From Cymodocea nodosa (Eukaryota; Streptophyta; Magnoliopsida; Alismatales; Cymodoceaceae): 64,000 nt of DNA. The translations under genes were made by a program, and so were the position numbers. The DNA lies in contig CM072336.1 in assembly GCA_036874045.1 (NCBI GenBank), positions 9,018,501-9,082,500 of the forward strand. The letters run 5' to 3'. The notes under the pieces were generated by a model. That model saw only the letters and a list, made by a program, of their open reading frames with translations. It was not told the origin of the DNA and made no database searches. This document shows, in pieces, positions 1 to 11,345 of this stretch (the stretch's first letter is position 1; every line of letters starts with the position of its first letter).

Positions 1-194
1 CATCGAATTAAACATAAGGATGGTGATGATGGCCTCCCCTTCCCTTTCCATACTGTACGATAGCAAAATGTAGGAGCTCATCTGTTGGAGGCGTCAACGT
101 ATGAACAACGTAGCTAAGCTCAAGGTCTGAGAGCTACTATTCTTCCTCCATTTAGGCAATCTAGTATTGCTACACCAAGAAAAGACGAGTAACT

Positions 195-1075
195 AGACGA
201 CCTTTCAACGGGTGGACTTGCAAACTCCACAGCAACAACAAACGTCTCGATGCTGTGGGCGATCACGCCGAGACAACAGCCACGTACTTCCCGATCGCAA
301 GCTGCCAAGGTCGCACCAAGAGAACTGTGACCACGAAGTATAGACAATATCGCTGTTGCAACACAACAGATTTAACATGCCTCATCGAGAAATAAAATCA
401 ACCTTTCTTTCTTGCAGGAGTGTCTCTCTAGTCTTAGGGTAGGAGTGTGAAAGTGGGAGTATGTGCTGTTGAAAGAGAGTCCAGGCCTTTGCTGTACGCC
501 ATCCATCTACCTTTACGATAGAAATGGTGAAACGGACGACACAAAGTGCAATCGATGCTCATGATGGGATGTTAGATGCTCGAACGTCCATCCTCCTCCC
601 AAGCTTATATATCTTAAATGCTCGACACGCCTGATCACCATATATATCTTTAAATTTATATTTTTTATAAAGTTCTTGTATATGTGACTTTACATTTTAA
701 ATAATTACAATATGTGTATATCAATTTCTTATTATGATTATTTAATCAATGATTCCCATTTCTAAGATATTGTCGTCAACATATGTCCATAGTTATTTCT
801 CTCTTTCGATATTCTAGATCCATCCGCTTGACTTTACAAGAAACACTGTGAAGTTTTTTTGACAAATACCATCCATATTAGTTCAGGACTACGTATGTGA
901 TGAAGATAAATGTGATGGAAGTAGGCAAGTAAAGCAGCAAGTATATACGTGATTTTAACTTTTTATTCTATTATCCACTCAATTCAAGTTTGTTTGCACA
1001 TCGGCTCTCATCATCAAGATTCCAGTCCTTTCTTCTTAGCTGCTGCTGCTGCTGCTGCTCTCTCTCTATATATAT
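195..1075 (-). repeat. 870-bp dispersed module, copy 1 (inverted relative to the 12-kb copy)
   Basis: The reverse complement of this stretch is found at about 11930-12790, next to the cysteine-rich peptide gene, and a direct copy is at about 59533-60413. One end carries a (GCT)n run followed by CT and TA repeats; the other end is markedly GC-richer than its surroundings. Minus-strand reading frames exist in the GC-rich part (120-347) but resemble no family I recognise. The shared module ends sharply at both sides, so it may be a mobile or captured segment. No terminal inverted repeats were evident. Confidence 0.85.
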
Positions 1076-1927
1076 ATGTTGTAAAGAGATAATATGTAAT
1101 ATAATATTTTCATATAATATATTGTCTACTTTTGAAAAAATTTAGATTGTAATGAACAATATTGTTTATGTTAATTACAGGTATGTTATTTCACTTGTTA
1201 TATCTGTATTTAGTAAAATTTTAAGATATATTATAATATTTAAAATATTACTTTTTAAATATAATATCTTTTAAAAATAATATTCTAATGTATTATTTAA
1301 TTTTTAAAATATTATTATTATTTTAATTCCTTTTAACTACACAAACACCCTATTTTCCATCATTTTCTCTAATACACAAATAATACTGTATTTCCTATTA
1401 TATCTTATCATTGCCTACCATCTTCATTTCTCACTACTTTCATATTTCTAGTTGTTTTATTTTTCGATGAAAAAATGTACACAAATAGAGTCTAAAAGTT
1501 TGACTCGTTGAATGTTATCCCTTGTACTTGTTGTAAACGCCAAAGCAAAATTGTAGGTATACTTCCATTTCTACATCACTACTTACTAATTTTATGTCAT
1601 GACCACTTCACCTGGAGACCATCTGAAGAACAAAGATTTTTCTCGAGTAACGATGGTAGCTTTTGCATAACTTAAATCATGATAAAAATTGCAAATGTTG
1701 GTACCTTTCGTTGATTAAATTGGTGTAGTTAACTAGCCTAGCAATGAGAAAGAAAGTTACATGATATTCGTGGCTTGTATAATATCAAATATTTTACATG
1801 TGAAATTCTTATCTTTGAAAATAAATCTTAAAGAGAGAGAGGGGGTTAGTGTACACAGAAAATCAAGAAAAGGAAGAAAAGTATAAACTTTTCTTTTGTT
1901 AGGCGGAAAGAATGTTAACGAAATTCT
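1076..1927. other. AT-rich intergenic DNA without a recognisable gene
   Basis: Runs of TA-rich sequence around 1090-1330 and mixed sequence after that. No open frame of useful length with family features was seen on either strand. The stretch is duplicated at 60414-61265. Confidence 0.6.
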
Positions 1928-2331
1928 AGCGGTATAAAACGTGTTACTTTCCTTTCTCGTCATTCATTTCTGACCTCCAGACATCCGATTTCGCTCCCCC
2001 AACCTTTCCGACTTGCCCATCCTCACAACCTCCAACACCGATGCTACACAACTCATGGCTTCCTCGTTCATTTCTAAACATCAAGATGACCTCCTCGTGT
2101 GTAAACAATGGTCGACCTCCAACTCTATGCATTGGAAGCATCCCTCGAACTCTTGACCTCATGACGTCGTCGCAGCCTCTAGCGTTCAATCCCCAAAAAT
2201 ATCACACATTGGAACCTCCTGCCTCGCTCGAAATTGAAAGCTCCTTCGTTCGCACCCTAGCTTTAGATGGAAGAAAGCCCTTCGCGACCAGAAATATTTG
2301 CTTGTCCTCGATTATCATAATTCAAAATTAA
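1928..2331 (+). other. TATA box plus GC-richer exon-like stretch, product unknown
   Basis: A TATAAAA motif near 1932 is followed by pyrimidine-rich leader sequence and a GC-richer island that stands out from the AT-rich surroundings. An ATG at 2041 opens 96 codons; another at 2055 opens a short frame, and the minus strand is also open, so the coding strand is uncertain. None of the translations shows a domain I recognise. The Myb/SANT-like remnant begins 300 bases downstream on the same strand, so this could be the promoter and first exon of that gene. The stretch is repeated at 61266-61669. Confidence 0.3.
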
Positions 2332-2624
2332 TTAAATAGTCTTATTCAAAGTAACTATTTAATGATAATTTTGTAATTTTTTTGAACTTCTATGATATCA
2401 TAATCTAGTTTTTTTTTTTGAGATTGAAGTAATAAATTTAATTGTAAGTACAATCTTAAAGACTGAAACTCATATTAATGACACATTAAAATTTTTTTTA
2501 TCATCATTAAAGTTAGTCTACATCATCTAACACATAAATGTCTTTTGTGCAGTACATATTTTTATTATTGTGTTGTTATTCCATAGGTTTTATTCTATTT
2601 ATTGAAATCTTGCTTGTGTAGAAT

Positions 2625-3099
2625 ATGAATACTCCTGATAGGAAAATGACAGGTAGAGTTAGAAGTTACATTAATTGGAATGCTAAAGTAAATACATATT
2701 TCTTAAATATTTTAGTTAAAGTATTAAATGAAGGAAATAAAAAAAAAACTTATGATGCAAAAATAAAAGGTAGCACTTGAGATGAAGTAATTGAAAAATA
2801 CAATACTAGAAGAAATACAGGTATCACAAGGAAGAACGTAGAAAATCACTTAAAAACTTGGAAATTACTCTAAAATTGCAAATTAGAGTGAATGGAGTTA
2901 GAATTTCATCTAAGGATACAGTGACATTGATGATGAGATATAAAAGGAGTTTGTTATTACTGATGATATATTTCCAACAAGAGAAGTATATACAGATGGA
3001 CATTCACAAGTTAGAATGAGTCAAGAACAAAGAAAAAAAATAGTTGATAAGATGCGTAAGGATATGATGATGACGATGTTGGATGAAAGAATTATTTAA
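2625..3099 (+). pseudogene. Broken Myb/SANT-like DNA-binding domain gene, copy 1
   Basis: The frame opening at 2625 encodes an N-terminal stretch with a Trp followed by a hydrophobic FLNILV helix and the GNK turn, then a second block with ITRKNVENHLKTW. This pattern fits the Myb/SANT-like domain of plant L10-interacting-Myb-type and PIF/Harbinger-associated proteins. An in-frame TGA at 2778-2780 sits where the family usually has a Trp codon, and TAA occurs at 2871-2873. After a frame change the sequence is open again to a stop at 3097-3099, with a lysine-rich tail. At least two nonsense changes and one frame change make it a pseudogene. Family assignment is by motif recognition only. Confidence 0.55.
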
Positions 3100-3576
3100 A
3101 TCTATTTATGTTCTACCTTTGGATTATTCTAGACATTGATATTACAATAATTTGAATATTTTATATCTTTTGACTATTCTTTGTATTTATATTGTAATAC
3201 TTTGAATGTTTTGTACTTTTGGACTATTCTTTCTATTTATGTTGTAATCATTTGAATAAGTATACTTTTTAAATTCATTAATATATATATATTTTTAACA
3301 TTAAATTATAAATTAATGTATCAATTACACAATTTTAAGTAGTATTTATAATTTATTTCATTATTTTTTCAAATTTCAAATATTCTAGTGTGTAGTAAAT
3401 CCCTCAAAGGAATTCCAACTTTTTAAACTTTCCAATAAGTGCACTAAACCTTCATGAGAATTTTGAGATTCCAAACATTCCATTTCCTTTTTGTCTAAAC
3501 TTTTCAATATGCACTAATAGGATGGCAAAAAAGGAATTTAAAAAAAAGGGGGTAGAATAGGGGTTACAAGGTTTCA

Positions 3577-4328
3577 TACCACAACTTTGACAAAAATAAA
3601 ACAAAAAACTTATAACCTTATATTGCTCTTGCTTTAAGGAATGATTCTGGAGTTAAATTTGCTTTGAAAAAGATTGATCTTAATGTTCTAAATCATAGAA
3701 AGGCTTTGAACATGTCAATTTGGGGTGTAAGAGAAGATGTTGAGAAATGAAGACCTTCTAAGTAGCATAGGTAGTCTTATTTATAGAATGAAGGTGTTCT
3801 CTGACAACTAATTTTTTAGTCAAAATAGATTAACATTTTTAGTGCCATTAATCTACTTTTCAATAATGCTAGTTTCTAGGTCAAACAAATATCTAACAAT
3901 TAATTCATTTTGCAAGTCTGAAATTTCTTGCATGAATTTTTATATGGAACATTGTTGACAATAAAAAAAGATTTGAAATTGATGAATGAGAAAAAAATGA
4001 AATGAAAAAGAAAAGCGGGAAAAAAAATGTAGTTTCAAGAAAAAAAAAGAATTGAGTGCAACACCATGTGACTCTCTCTATCGCTTCCCAGCAATGCTTG
4101 ACCAGACATTCACTTGCTTCATTCATCACGAGTTCATGCTTCATTGCCCATCACCCATGATACTTCATCCTCTCCATGGAGATGGCAATGGAATTAATTC
4201 CTTGGAGATGGAATTAAACCTTTTTTAAAAAAAAGAAGAGGTTTATAATATATCTAAATAAAAATTTGTATGACCTATATGCATTTAAGGTAAGCAAAAG
4301 ATTTTTTTAGATGGGAGAATATAACATC
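3577..4328. repeat. Dispersed repeat also present at 55029-55759
   Basis: The sequence from the ACTTTGAC motif to GGGAGAATATAACATC recurs at 55029-55759 in the same orientation, with clear divergence, and again inside the right-hand terminal repeat. Part of it (about 4060-4328) also recurs at 27205-27490. No coding potential was recognised. It may be a fragment of an LTR or untranslated part of a larger element. Confidence 0.7.
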
Positions 4329-5432
4329 TAAAGTAAACATTTAATATATTTTAGATACGAAATATATAATATTTAAAATAAAATATCAAAGCTCTTTAGA
4401 TATAACATATAAATATCTAAAGAAAAAAAAACTTTGGACATGATATAAAATATCCAAGGCAAAAAATTAAAACACTTTAGATATAATACATAAATATTTA
4501 AAGTGGAAATTAAAATACTTTGGATACGACATATAGATATTCAAAGCAAAAAATGGGAAAAAGAAATTAAAGCAAAAATTAAATATTTTAGATATGAATT
4601 ATAAATATCAAAAAAAGAGAGAGGAAATATGAACTTTGTCATGCCATATTTAGTATTCGATTTGATTGAAGCTGAAACTTGAATTACATATAATAATAAT
4701 AATATTGGTTATGCCAAATTAGGAGTGTGCTTTAACTGAAATTAAAATATACCAAATGCTATTATAAAATTCCAGATGTTAATTAAAAAAAGTAAAGTTA
4801 GAACATGTTAGATACAACACTCATAAAAAAAATTATTAAAATACTTTGGGTATGATATATGAATATCCAAAGTAAAGGAGAGATGATATGAAATGTAAAT
4901 ATCTAAGGTTTGAAAAATATTAAATGCTTTTGGATAAGCGCCTAAATTATCCACATAATATATATTTTGTTGTAAAATATAAATATATAAAATATCAAAA
5001 TATAAATAGAAAATTTTCAAAATATCCCAAATATTTAAAATATCAATTATTCTTAGATATGAGTATAAATTGTCCAAAAAAAATAGAGAGTATAAAATGT
5101 TAAATTACTCTTAGATAAGAGTCTAAACTATCCATGTAACCTATAATTTGATATAAAATATCAAAATATAAATGGAATATTATCAAAATATTGAAAATAT
5201 TAATTACTCTCAGATATGAGTATAAACTATTTATAAAAAAAGAGAGAATAAAATATTAAATTACTTCTAGATGAGAGTCTAAACTATGTACATAACCCAT
5301 ACTTTGATAAAAAAATATAAATATATAAAATATCAAAATATAAATGTAAAATTATCAAAATATTTAAAATTCCAAATACTCCCATATATGAGTATAAATT
5401 GTCTACAAAATTTAAATTTTGACTCAAATAAA
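4230..5432. repeat. AT-rich minisatellite-like region, two motif families
   Basis: From about 4230 to 4800 the motif ATATCTAAAG with AT-rich filler recurs at irregular spacings of roughly 60-75 bases. From about 4840 to 5432 a second family takes over, built around GAGTATAAACTAT and GAGTCTAAACTAT in units of about 80-160 bases. The whole stretch recurs at about 27440-28590, and both families occur in the opposite orientation at 35.1-35.6, 56.2-56.8 and 58.2-58.7 kb. No gene was seen in it. Confidence 0.7.
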
Positions 5433-5439
5433 AAATATG

Positions 5440-6380
5440 TGTAGGATTGAATGGCTACACAAGAGGGGGGTGAATTGTGTTTTTCAACATTTTCAATTAT
5501 AATTGAAACTTCAAAATTAAAAACTAGTCAAGAAACTGTTTTAATCAAATCATTTTATTCAAGGTTTCAATTACAATATACAATTGCATTCTCTTCAGAA
5601 ATTGTAGATACAATTATATAATGATACCATGTTTTATCTAATCAATTTCATAACTATAAACAGAGAAAACTAATTTTTAGAATTTAAAACATTTCTCCTT
5701 GTTTGAGATTTTTCTTTTTCTTCTGCAAATCTTCAGTGACTAATATCTGACCTTTTCTATTACACTGAATTTGTTTTCTTTTGATTCTTCAATTCTTTAG
5801 TGACATATATTTGACTTTCTCTTCTTCATTGAATTTTCTTTTATCTAAGAGCTTTTCCCTATAGAGGTGTTTTGATCTCTGAAAATATATTTCGTTTGGT
5901 GTGCAGGGATGATTGATCAACGAGAATTCTATGCCTTTTATACTGTATTTTCATTTCATGCATATCTTCTACATTTAACCACAATCAGTTTCTCACTCTT
6001 CATGTCTTCTCTTTTTCCTTCATCAAAATACACACGTTCTGACCTATGTTTTCCTCTCAAATTTTCTTTAATCATCAATCCTAGATCTTTGAAAAATTTC
6101 TTGCAAAATAAACTTTCTCATTTAAAATTTTTCATCAAATGTAATAAGAAGTCGTTGTGTTAATGTTAACTAAAGGAGTAAAATAAGTAGAATTATAACT
6201 TAACGAGTTCATCATGTGCCAAATCACGTGACAAGGTATATAGCTAACTCAATGAACTAAGTCTGTGGTGTTACACTAACTTAACGAACCAGCTTCATAG
6301 TGTTACAATTAACTCAACGAACTAACTTCGTTGTGTTACTGATAACTCAACAAACCAGTAATAAATAAATGTTTTAAACA
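5440..6380 (-). mobile_element. Ty1/copia LTR, 3' part (element A)
   Basis: On the minus strand this ends with a C/T-rich stretch (pyrimidines around CACCCCCCTCTTGTG) and terminal CCTACA, the usual end of this copia LTR group. It aligns with 28592-29550, 32900-33759 and the complete solo LTR 38630-40161. The U3 end is missing: near 6380 the sequence passes directly into integrase coding sequence. The block at 6160-6370 carries the TTAACGAGTT and AACTCAACGAAC dyad motifs and a CACGTG at 6225-6230. Confidence 0.75.
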
Positions 6381-6384
6381 ATAA

Positions 6385-7648
6385 AGTATTTACCAATTTT
6401 GGTCATTTCTTGAAGTGATCGATTCTTTCTCTCAACAACACCATTTTGAGAATGTACTCTAGGAAAAAAATATCTATGATCAATACCATGATCTTTATAG
6501 TAATTATCTATTTGATCATTTTCAAATGCAGTACCATGATCACTTATAAGTTTTTGAATAGAGACATTTTGTTCATTTTGAACAAGATTGCAAAACTTTT
6601 TAAACTTTTCAAAAACATATGTCTTAGTTGCTAGAAAATATACCCAAGTGTATCTAGAGAAGTCATCTACTAAAACAAATATATATCATTTACCACTAAG
6701 ACTCATGATTCTTGTTGGTCCAAATAGATCCATATGTATAAGTTCTAAGACTCTCTTGCTTGATATATCATTTTTGGATTTAAAAGAGTTTTTATGAAGT
6801 TTACCTAACTCACATGCATCACACATGAAATCTTTTGAGTATTTAATCTTTGGTAAACCTCTTACTAAATTTTTTCTAAATAAGTTATGCAACAATTTCA
6901 TATTTATATGCCTAATCATTCTATGCCAAAGATATGCATCACTAGTTTCAACTAGCAAACATGAATTTAAATCAACTACACTAGAAGGTAAAGATAAAAT
7001 ACATACAGAACTTTTTCTTTCAGCAATAAAACTTCAATTCATCTGTAATTTTATCAATAATTTTGCATATATTATCTTTAAACAATACATAGTATCCTTT
7101 ATCAATTAGTTTTATAATACTCAGCAAATTAAATCCTAGGTTTTCTACATATAATACATTTGAAATAACACAAGTAGGAGTTATTTAAACATTACCTATA
7201 CCTATGATTTTATCCTTTCTTTTGTTTTTAAATATTACACTTCCTTTCTTGGTATTTATAAAATTTTTTAGTAGACTTTTCTATCCAGTCTTGTGACTTG
7301 ATGCTCCACTATCTAAAATCTATTTTGATGTTGTTATCTCCTGCAAAACAAGTTGAGAAGAAATATTTCTTGGTACCTAATGTCTTTAAGGACTAAGTTC
7401 ATTAAAAGCATATTTCTTCTTTTTGTTTAAAAATAGTCTAACATTATCATTTATATTCTTGTTAATTGCAAGTACTACTAATTTATCATTAGCTTCATAC
7501 TTACTTATAGAATTATTAATCTTCTTAAAATTATTTTTATTTTCAGATGTAGTATAATCAAGACCAAACCAATTTTTATCAGATGTTAATTTATTTTGGT
7601 CATATACATACATTTTAGTAAGATCGTACCAAGATTTTGTACTTGTAT
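6385..7648 (-). pseudogene. Ty1/copia element A: gag 3' part, protease, partial integrase
   Basis: Reading down the minus strand, 7718-7386 holds a lysine/asparagine-rich gag tail. A protease active-site block DSGASSH follows near 7300, with an adjacent in-frame TAG. The pre-integrase zinc finger (WHRM..H...CDACELGK) and LFGPTR lie at 6958-6686, and an integrase fragment ending in ERKNRSLQEM-like sequence is close to 6400. Reverse transcriptase and RNase H are absent, because the integrase runs straight into the LTR at about 6385. Multiple stops and frame changes mean it encodes no complete protein. Its gag continues leftward only to about 7648, where a plus-strand LTR interrupts it. Confidence 0.75.
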
Positions 7649-8966
7649 TTAAAATGGAGAAATCGGTAGTTGAAAGCTTAAAAGGGAAAATCGGAGAGTT
7701 AGAAAGATAACTATCCAAAATTTCAAGAGAGTTTCGGTGAGTTACAGTTTAACTATCCGAAACTTAAGTCATTGAATTTCCCATGTGTAGAATTCCAAAC
7801 AGATACTCAAACGGATTTTCGGGGAGTTAGAAAGATAACTATCCGAAATTTCAAAAGAGTTTCGGTGAGTTACAGTTTAACCATCTGAAACTTAAGTCAT
7901 TGAATTTCCCACGTGCAGAATTCCAGAGAGTGGCTCATATAAGTTTTCGGAGAGTTAGAAAAATAACTATCCGAAATCCTGAAGTATTTCGGTGAGTGAC
8001 AGGAATAACCTTCCGAAATTTAAGTCAGCCCTTTATGCACGTGCTAAATTAATGTAATCGACAAGTACATAACTGTTCAGTAAGTTACAGTTATAAGTAT
8101 CCAATTGGATGACAGCTCACATTTAAATATTCTGGAATCCTACTTGGCAGTTAAGGTTAAGTGATCTTTCGGTGAGTTACAGATACTCTTCGGAGAGTTG
8201 CATAGCTAACTATCCAAAAGAATAGGAAAATTGGTAAGATATCTTGAAACGATCTTCTGAACGGTCACTTGCCGTATTGGGACTTGAGGCTAATCAAGTA
8301 CAGTAGAATACATTCATTGGAAGAAAATATGATCGTTGTACATATCAGGTATATATACAAGATACAGACAATGGATTTAGACAGCCTTTTGCTCATATAC
8401 ATATAGAGATACAATATACATTGCAGATCAATTACTGATATAGAAGAAAGCTCAAATTCAGTTCAACAAAGAATCGATTGAAAGCTGGATTTACAAGAAG
8501 ATTCTTAAAGCTCTCCATGTGCAGAAAGTCTGATCCAAGAAGGATCATTTGGTTCGTGGCTTCAACCTAAAAGCTACATTCAGTTGTTGGTTTGAGTTTT
8601 GACCTGAAAACTCAAGAGGTTGGTTTTCTGGAGTTTATACCTGACAACTTCTGAGTGTTGGTTTTCTGGAGTTTATATCTGAAAACTTCTGTGTGGTTGG
8701 TTCTTGCTTCGACCTGAAAGCAAGTGTATAAGTGTTGAGACACTTAGTGAAGCCCAAGTGACCCTTGGAGGTGGACTAGCCAAGTTGGTGAACCACTTAA
8801 AATTCTCTTGTGTTTCTTACCTTTATTTCCGCTATGCATGATATTTTTATCTGATTATTACTTGTGCAAACTGATTAATCAAATTAGTTAGTAAAGTGAA
8901 AAATAGGCTTAAATTCACACTGTTCTCCATTCACCCCCCCTTTGTTGAAGCCATTCATTCCTAACA
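7649..8966 (+). mobile_element. Ty1/copia LTR, truncated at its left end
   Basis: The right end reads CATTCACCCCCCC then CTAACA at 8966, a copia-type LTR terminus, and it interrupts integrase coding sequence of element B at a FVLVDD motif. The left end has no TG terminus and simply replaces element A sequence at about 7649, so part of the LTR is lost. The middle (8500-8830) is clearly related to 54660-54870 in another LTR. The first 600 bases hold an array of imperfect dyads of the type TTTCGGnGAGTTA / TAACTATCCGAAA. Confidence 0.7.
7660..8230. repeat. Dyad array, TTTCGG..GTTA / TAAC..CCGAAA type
   Basis: At least four pairs of half-sites are visible. The clearest is TTTCGGGGAGTTA at 7817-7829 facing TAACTATCCGAAA at 7836-7848, matching at 11 of 13 positions. 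A variant with TTTCGGTGAGTTA facing TTTAACTATCCGAAA alternates with it. The array lies inside the LTR that ends at 8966. Confidence 0.8.
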
Positions 8967-10817
8967 TCATCAACTAGTACAAAAGCATAATGTTTACCTC
9001 CTAGACTAGTTGTTCTAGTAGGTCCAAATAAATCCATACACACTAGTTCTAATACTCTTTTGCTTGTTATTTCATTTAATCTTTTAAAGGATGTTTTATG
9101 TAATTTACCTAGTTGACACGCATCACACATAAACTCTTTCGAGTACTTAATACTAGGTAAACCTCTAACTAGATTCTTTTTAGACAGCTTTTGTAATAAT
9201 TTTAAGTTTGAGTGTCCTAGCCTTCTATGCCATAAAATGACTTCATTCGATTTTGCAATTAAGCAAGCATTGTCTTTAATAATATCAGAAGGAAAATTTA
9301 GAATACAAATAGATCATTTCTTGTATGCAGTGAATAAAATTTCGTTTGTAGTCATGTCCATAATTTTACAAGAATCTTTTTCAAAAATTACTCTGTAAAT
9401 CTTCATTAAAACAGGAACACTCAATAAATTAAAACCTAAGTTTTTAACTAATAAGACATCATTTATAAAACATTTCTCAGTTACCTAAACCTTCCAGACC
9501 CAAGGATATTTGTTTTGCTTTTATTTTCAAAGGTAACTTGTTCGTTCTTGGTCTTTGTTATTTCTATAAGTAATCGTATATCTCCAGTCATGTGGCTGGA
9601 TGCTCCACTATCCATTATCCATTTTGATTTGTGTACCTACAAAACAGTCAAAAAGAGATTTTATCTCTTGGTACCCATTTTTGAGTAGGTTCAAGAATTT
9701 TAGAGGAGTCATATCAAAATAATCCATATTTTTAGACTTCAACTTATCTATTTTCTGATAATTATTTTTGCATTTCTTTATCTTGGTGTTATAATTATCA
9801 GAACATTTATCTCCATGTAAACCAAAGTTGAAATTTTCATTTCTGACATTATTTGATTTCCAATATCTGATATTCTTTAAATATGAAGAAAATTGATCAA
9901 GAATATTAAAATTCTCAAATGTCTTAGCTTCATTCTTCTGAAGATTTCTTTTGAAATTCTTGCATCGTGTGCTATCATTTATATGCTGCATTTCATCAAT
10001 TTGCACATATTTTTCTCCCTTTTTGATTACACACGGAATAGTTTTTCTCTTACTATTCTTAGTACTGGAAATAAAGACATTATTTTTAGCAGTACCATCA
10101 TGCAATATATAATTTTCAGAAGATGCATCGTGTAAACCAATACCATGTTTTTCTACATTTGATATTTTACTATTGAGTTCATTTGTTAAAGTTTGACTAT
10201 TATTCCATTTACTTAATATAGCCTTTTGATCACAGACTTTAATCTTTAACACATCAATTTCTAAATTTAAATAAGTAATAGTTAGTTCTAGTTTTTCAAT
10301 TTCACATATCATTTTCTACTTATCAGCAATTAAATTTTCACAATCAGCATGCAATTTTCTTTCTATAGCAATGAACTTTAAAATTTCCTGTGCATGCCTT
10401 CGATTTTCTTCTTTAAATTTATTTAACGTAGAGTTCAGAAAATCAATCTTATTTTCAGATTCATCTAGCATTTTACTAGTGTCCTTTCTTTCTATTTTGA
10501 CTTTCTTATATTTTCTGGCCAGTCTATTGTATTCAACAAGTAATCCATCAAAACTATCAAAATTAGCATTTTAATCAGAGGAGACCTCACTAGATTTTGC
10601 CATAAAGCATGCATTTGCCAGATTTTCTTCTGAATCTGATGTTGATGAGGATTCATTGTCTGATGTTGAATCTTTTGTTTCTTCACTTTGTGAAGCTGAA
10701 GAGTCATCCCATGTCACTTTAAACGCCATTCTCTTTCTGAATTTCTTATTTCTGAAATTCTTCATTGAATTCTTCTTATCTTTGTTGAGAGGACAATCAA
10801 TTTTAATGTGACTCGGC
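8967..10817 (-). pseudogene. Ty1/copia element B: gag 3' part, protease, partial integrase
   Basis: On the minus strand the remnant starts at 10817 with the second half of a CCHC zinc knuckle (HIKIDCPL). It continues through a Ser/Glu-rich stretch (10765-10571), a coiled-coil-like Lys/Asn-rich gag tail (10312-9608) and a protease block DSGASSHMTGD near 9590. It ends in the pre-integrase zinc finger and LFGPTR (9240-9010), cut at FVLVDD by the LTR ending at 8966. The protease lies in a different frame from the gag tail. The gag N-terminus, reverse transcriptase and RNase H are missing. It resembles element C at 29.5-32.8 kb but is more diverged. Confidence 0.75.
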
Positions 10818-11039
10818 CCAACAAATAAGATAAGATAAGATTGAGAGTTATTTTATTATTTTCGTGATTTTTGAGACATTTGGGTGGATAAGATAAGATG
10901 ATGTGGGCACCACATGTTGTTCTTGACTCATTCTAATAGTAACAACATGTGGTGCCCACATCATCTTATCTTATCCATCCAAATGTCTCGAAATCACGAA
11001 AATAATAAAATAACTCTCAATCTTATATTATTTGTTGGA
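10818..11039. mobile_element. Foldback MITE, about 100-bp arms
   Basis: Left arm 10818-10921 and right arm 10941-11038 are near-perfect reverse complements with a 19-base loop (10922-10940). They differ only by a 5-base AAGAT repeat and a few substitutions. The termini read CCAACAAAT and ATTTGTTGG. There is no coding capacity. It sits between the zinc knuckle of copia element B and the promoter of the cysteine-rich peptide gene, about 210 bases upstream of the TATA box. A clean target-site duplication could not be fixed by eye, so the superfamily is undetermined. Confidence 0.9.
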
Positions 11040-11249
11040 CTGGGCTGCGGGGTGTAGCAATTTTCTTTGTTACGGTAAGCAGGCATCCAATTGTCTTGGG
11101 TGGTACACGTTTCACTTGTCAAACTCAAACGTGTCGTGTCGAAAATTAATGCACGTTATTTCCATATCTATCAATTTATTTATCTGCCATGACCCAAAAA
11201 AGTCGTCTCCCTCTGTCACCACATCTGACTGCTTCCCATCCACGCTGGC

Positions 11250-11257
11250 TATAAAGA
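11250..11257 (+). promoter_or_regulatory. TATA box of the cysteine-rich peptide gene
   Basis: The sequence TATAAAGA lies 90-96 bases upstream of the ATG at 11346. A transcription start about 30 bases downstream would leave a leader of roughly 65 bases, rich in CTTCTT and AAAGAG runs, which is typical of plant 5' leaders. Confidence 0.6.
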
Positions 11258-11345
11258 GAGAGCATCGTCGAGCTCTTCTTCTCATCAGCTCCTTAATTCA
11301 AATATTTCCTTCAACGCAAAAACAAGAGAGAAGAGAAAACCATCG

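Larger units (their letters stand above)
1..4661 (+). repeat. Left copy of a terminal 4.66-kb direct repeat
   Basis: This block matches 59339-64000 in the same orientation over its whole visible length. By eye I count only about 16 substitutions plus single-base indels in homopolymers, so identity is roughly 99.6%. Both copies run off the window edges, so the real unit is longer. It contains the 870-bp module, a GC-richer exon-like stretch, a broken Myb/SANT-like gene and the start of an AT-rich minisatellite. It could be a recent segmental duplication about 59.3 kb apart, very long LTRs, or an assembly artefact; the sequence alone does not decide. Confidence 0.95.

Noticed and set aside
120..347. 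75-codon minus-strand frame, also at 59458-59685
   Set aside because: It lies mostly in the 870-bp module, shows no known domain, and the 12-kb copy of the module does not preserve the whole frame. Not called as a gene.
2041..2331. 96-codon plus-strand frame overlapping an 81-codon minus-strand frame
   Set aside because: Both strands are open and neither product is recognisable. Reported only as an exon-like stretch.
3905..4144. 79-codon minus-strand frame rich in Phe
   Set aside because: It is the reverse of an A-rich tract (poly-Lys/Phe artefact) inside a dispersed repeat.
5909..6163. 84-codon plus-strand frame, also at 29061-29312
   Set aside because: It lies within the copia LTR on the antisense strand and its copies are broken. 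A shadow frame.
7660..8230. CRISPR-like array of regularly spaced repeats
   Set aside because: The repeats are inverted pairs within an LTR in plant DNA, with irregular spacing and no unique spacers of constant length.
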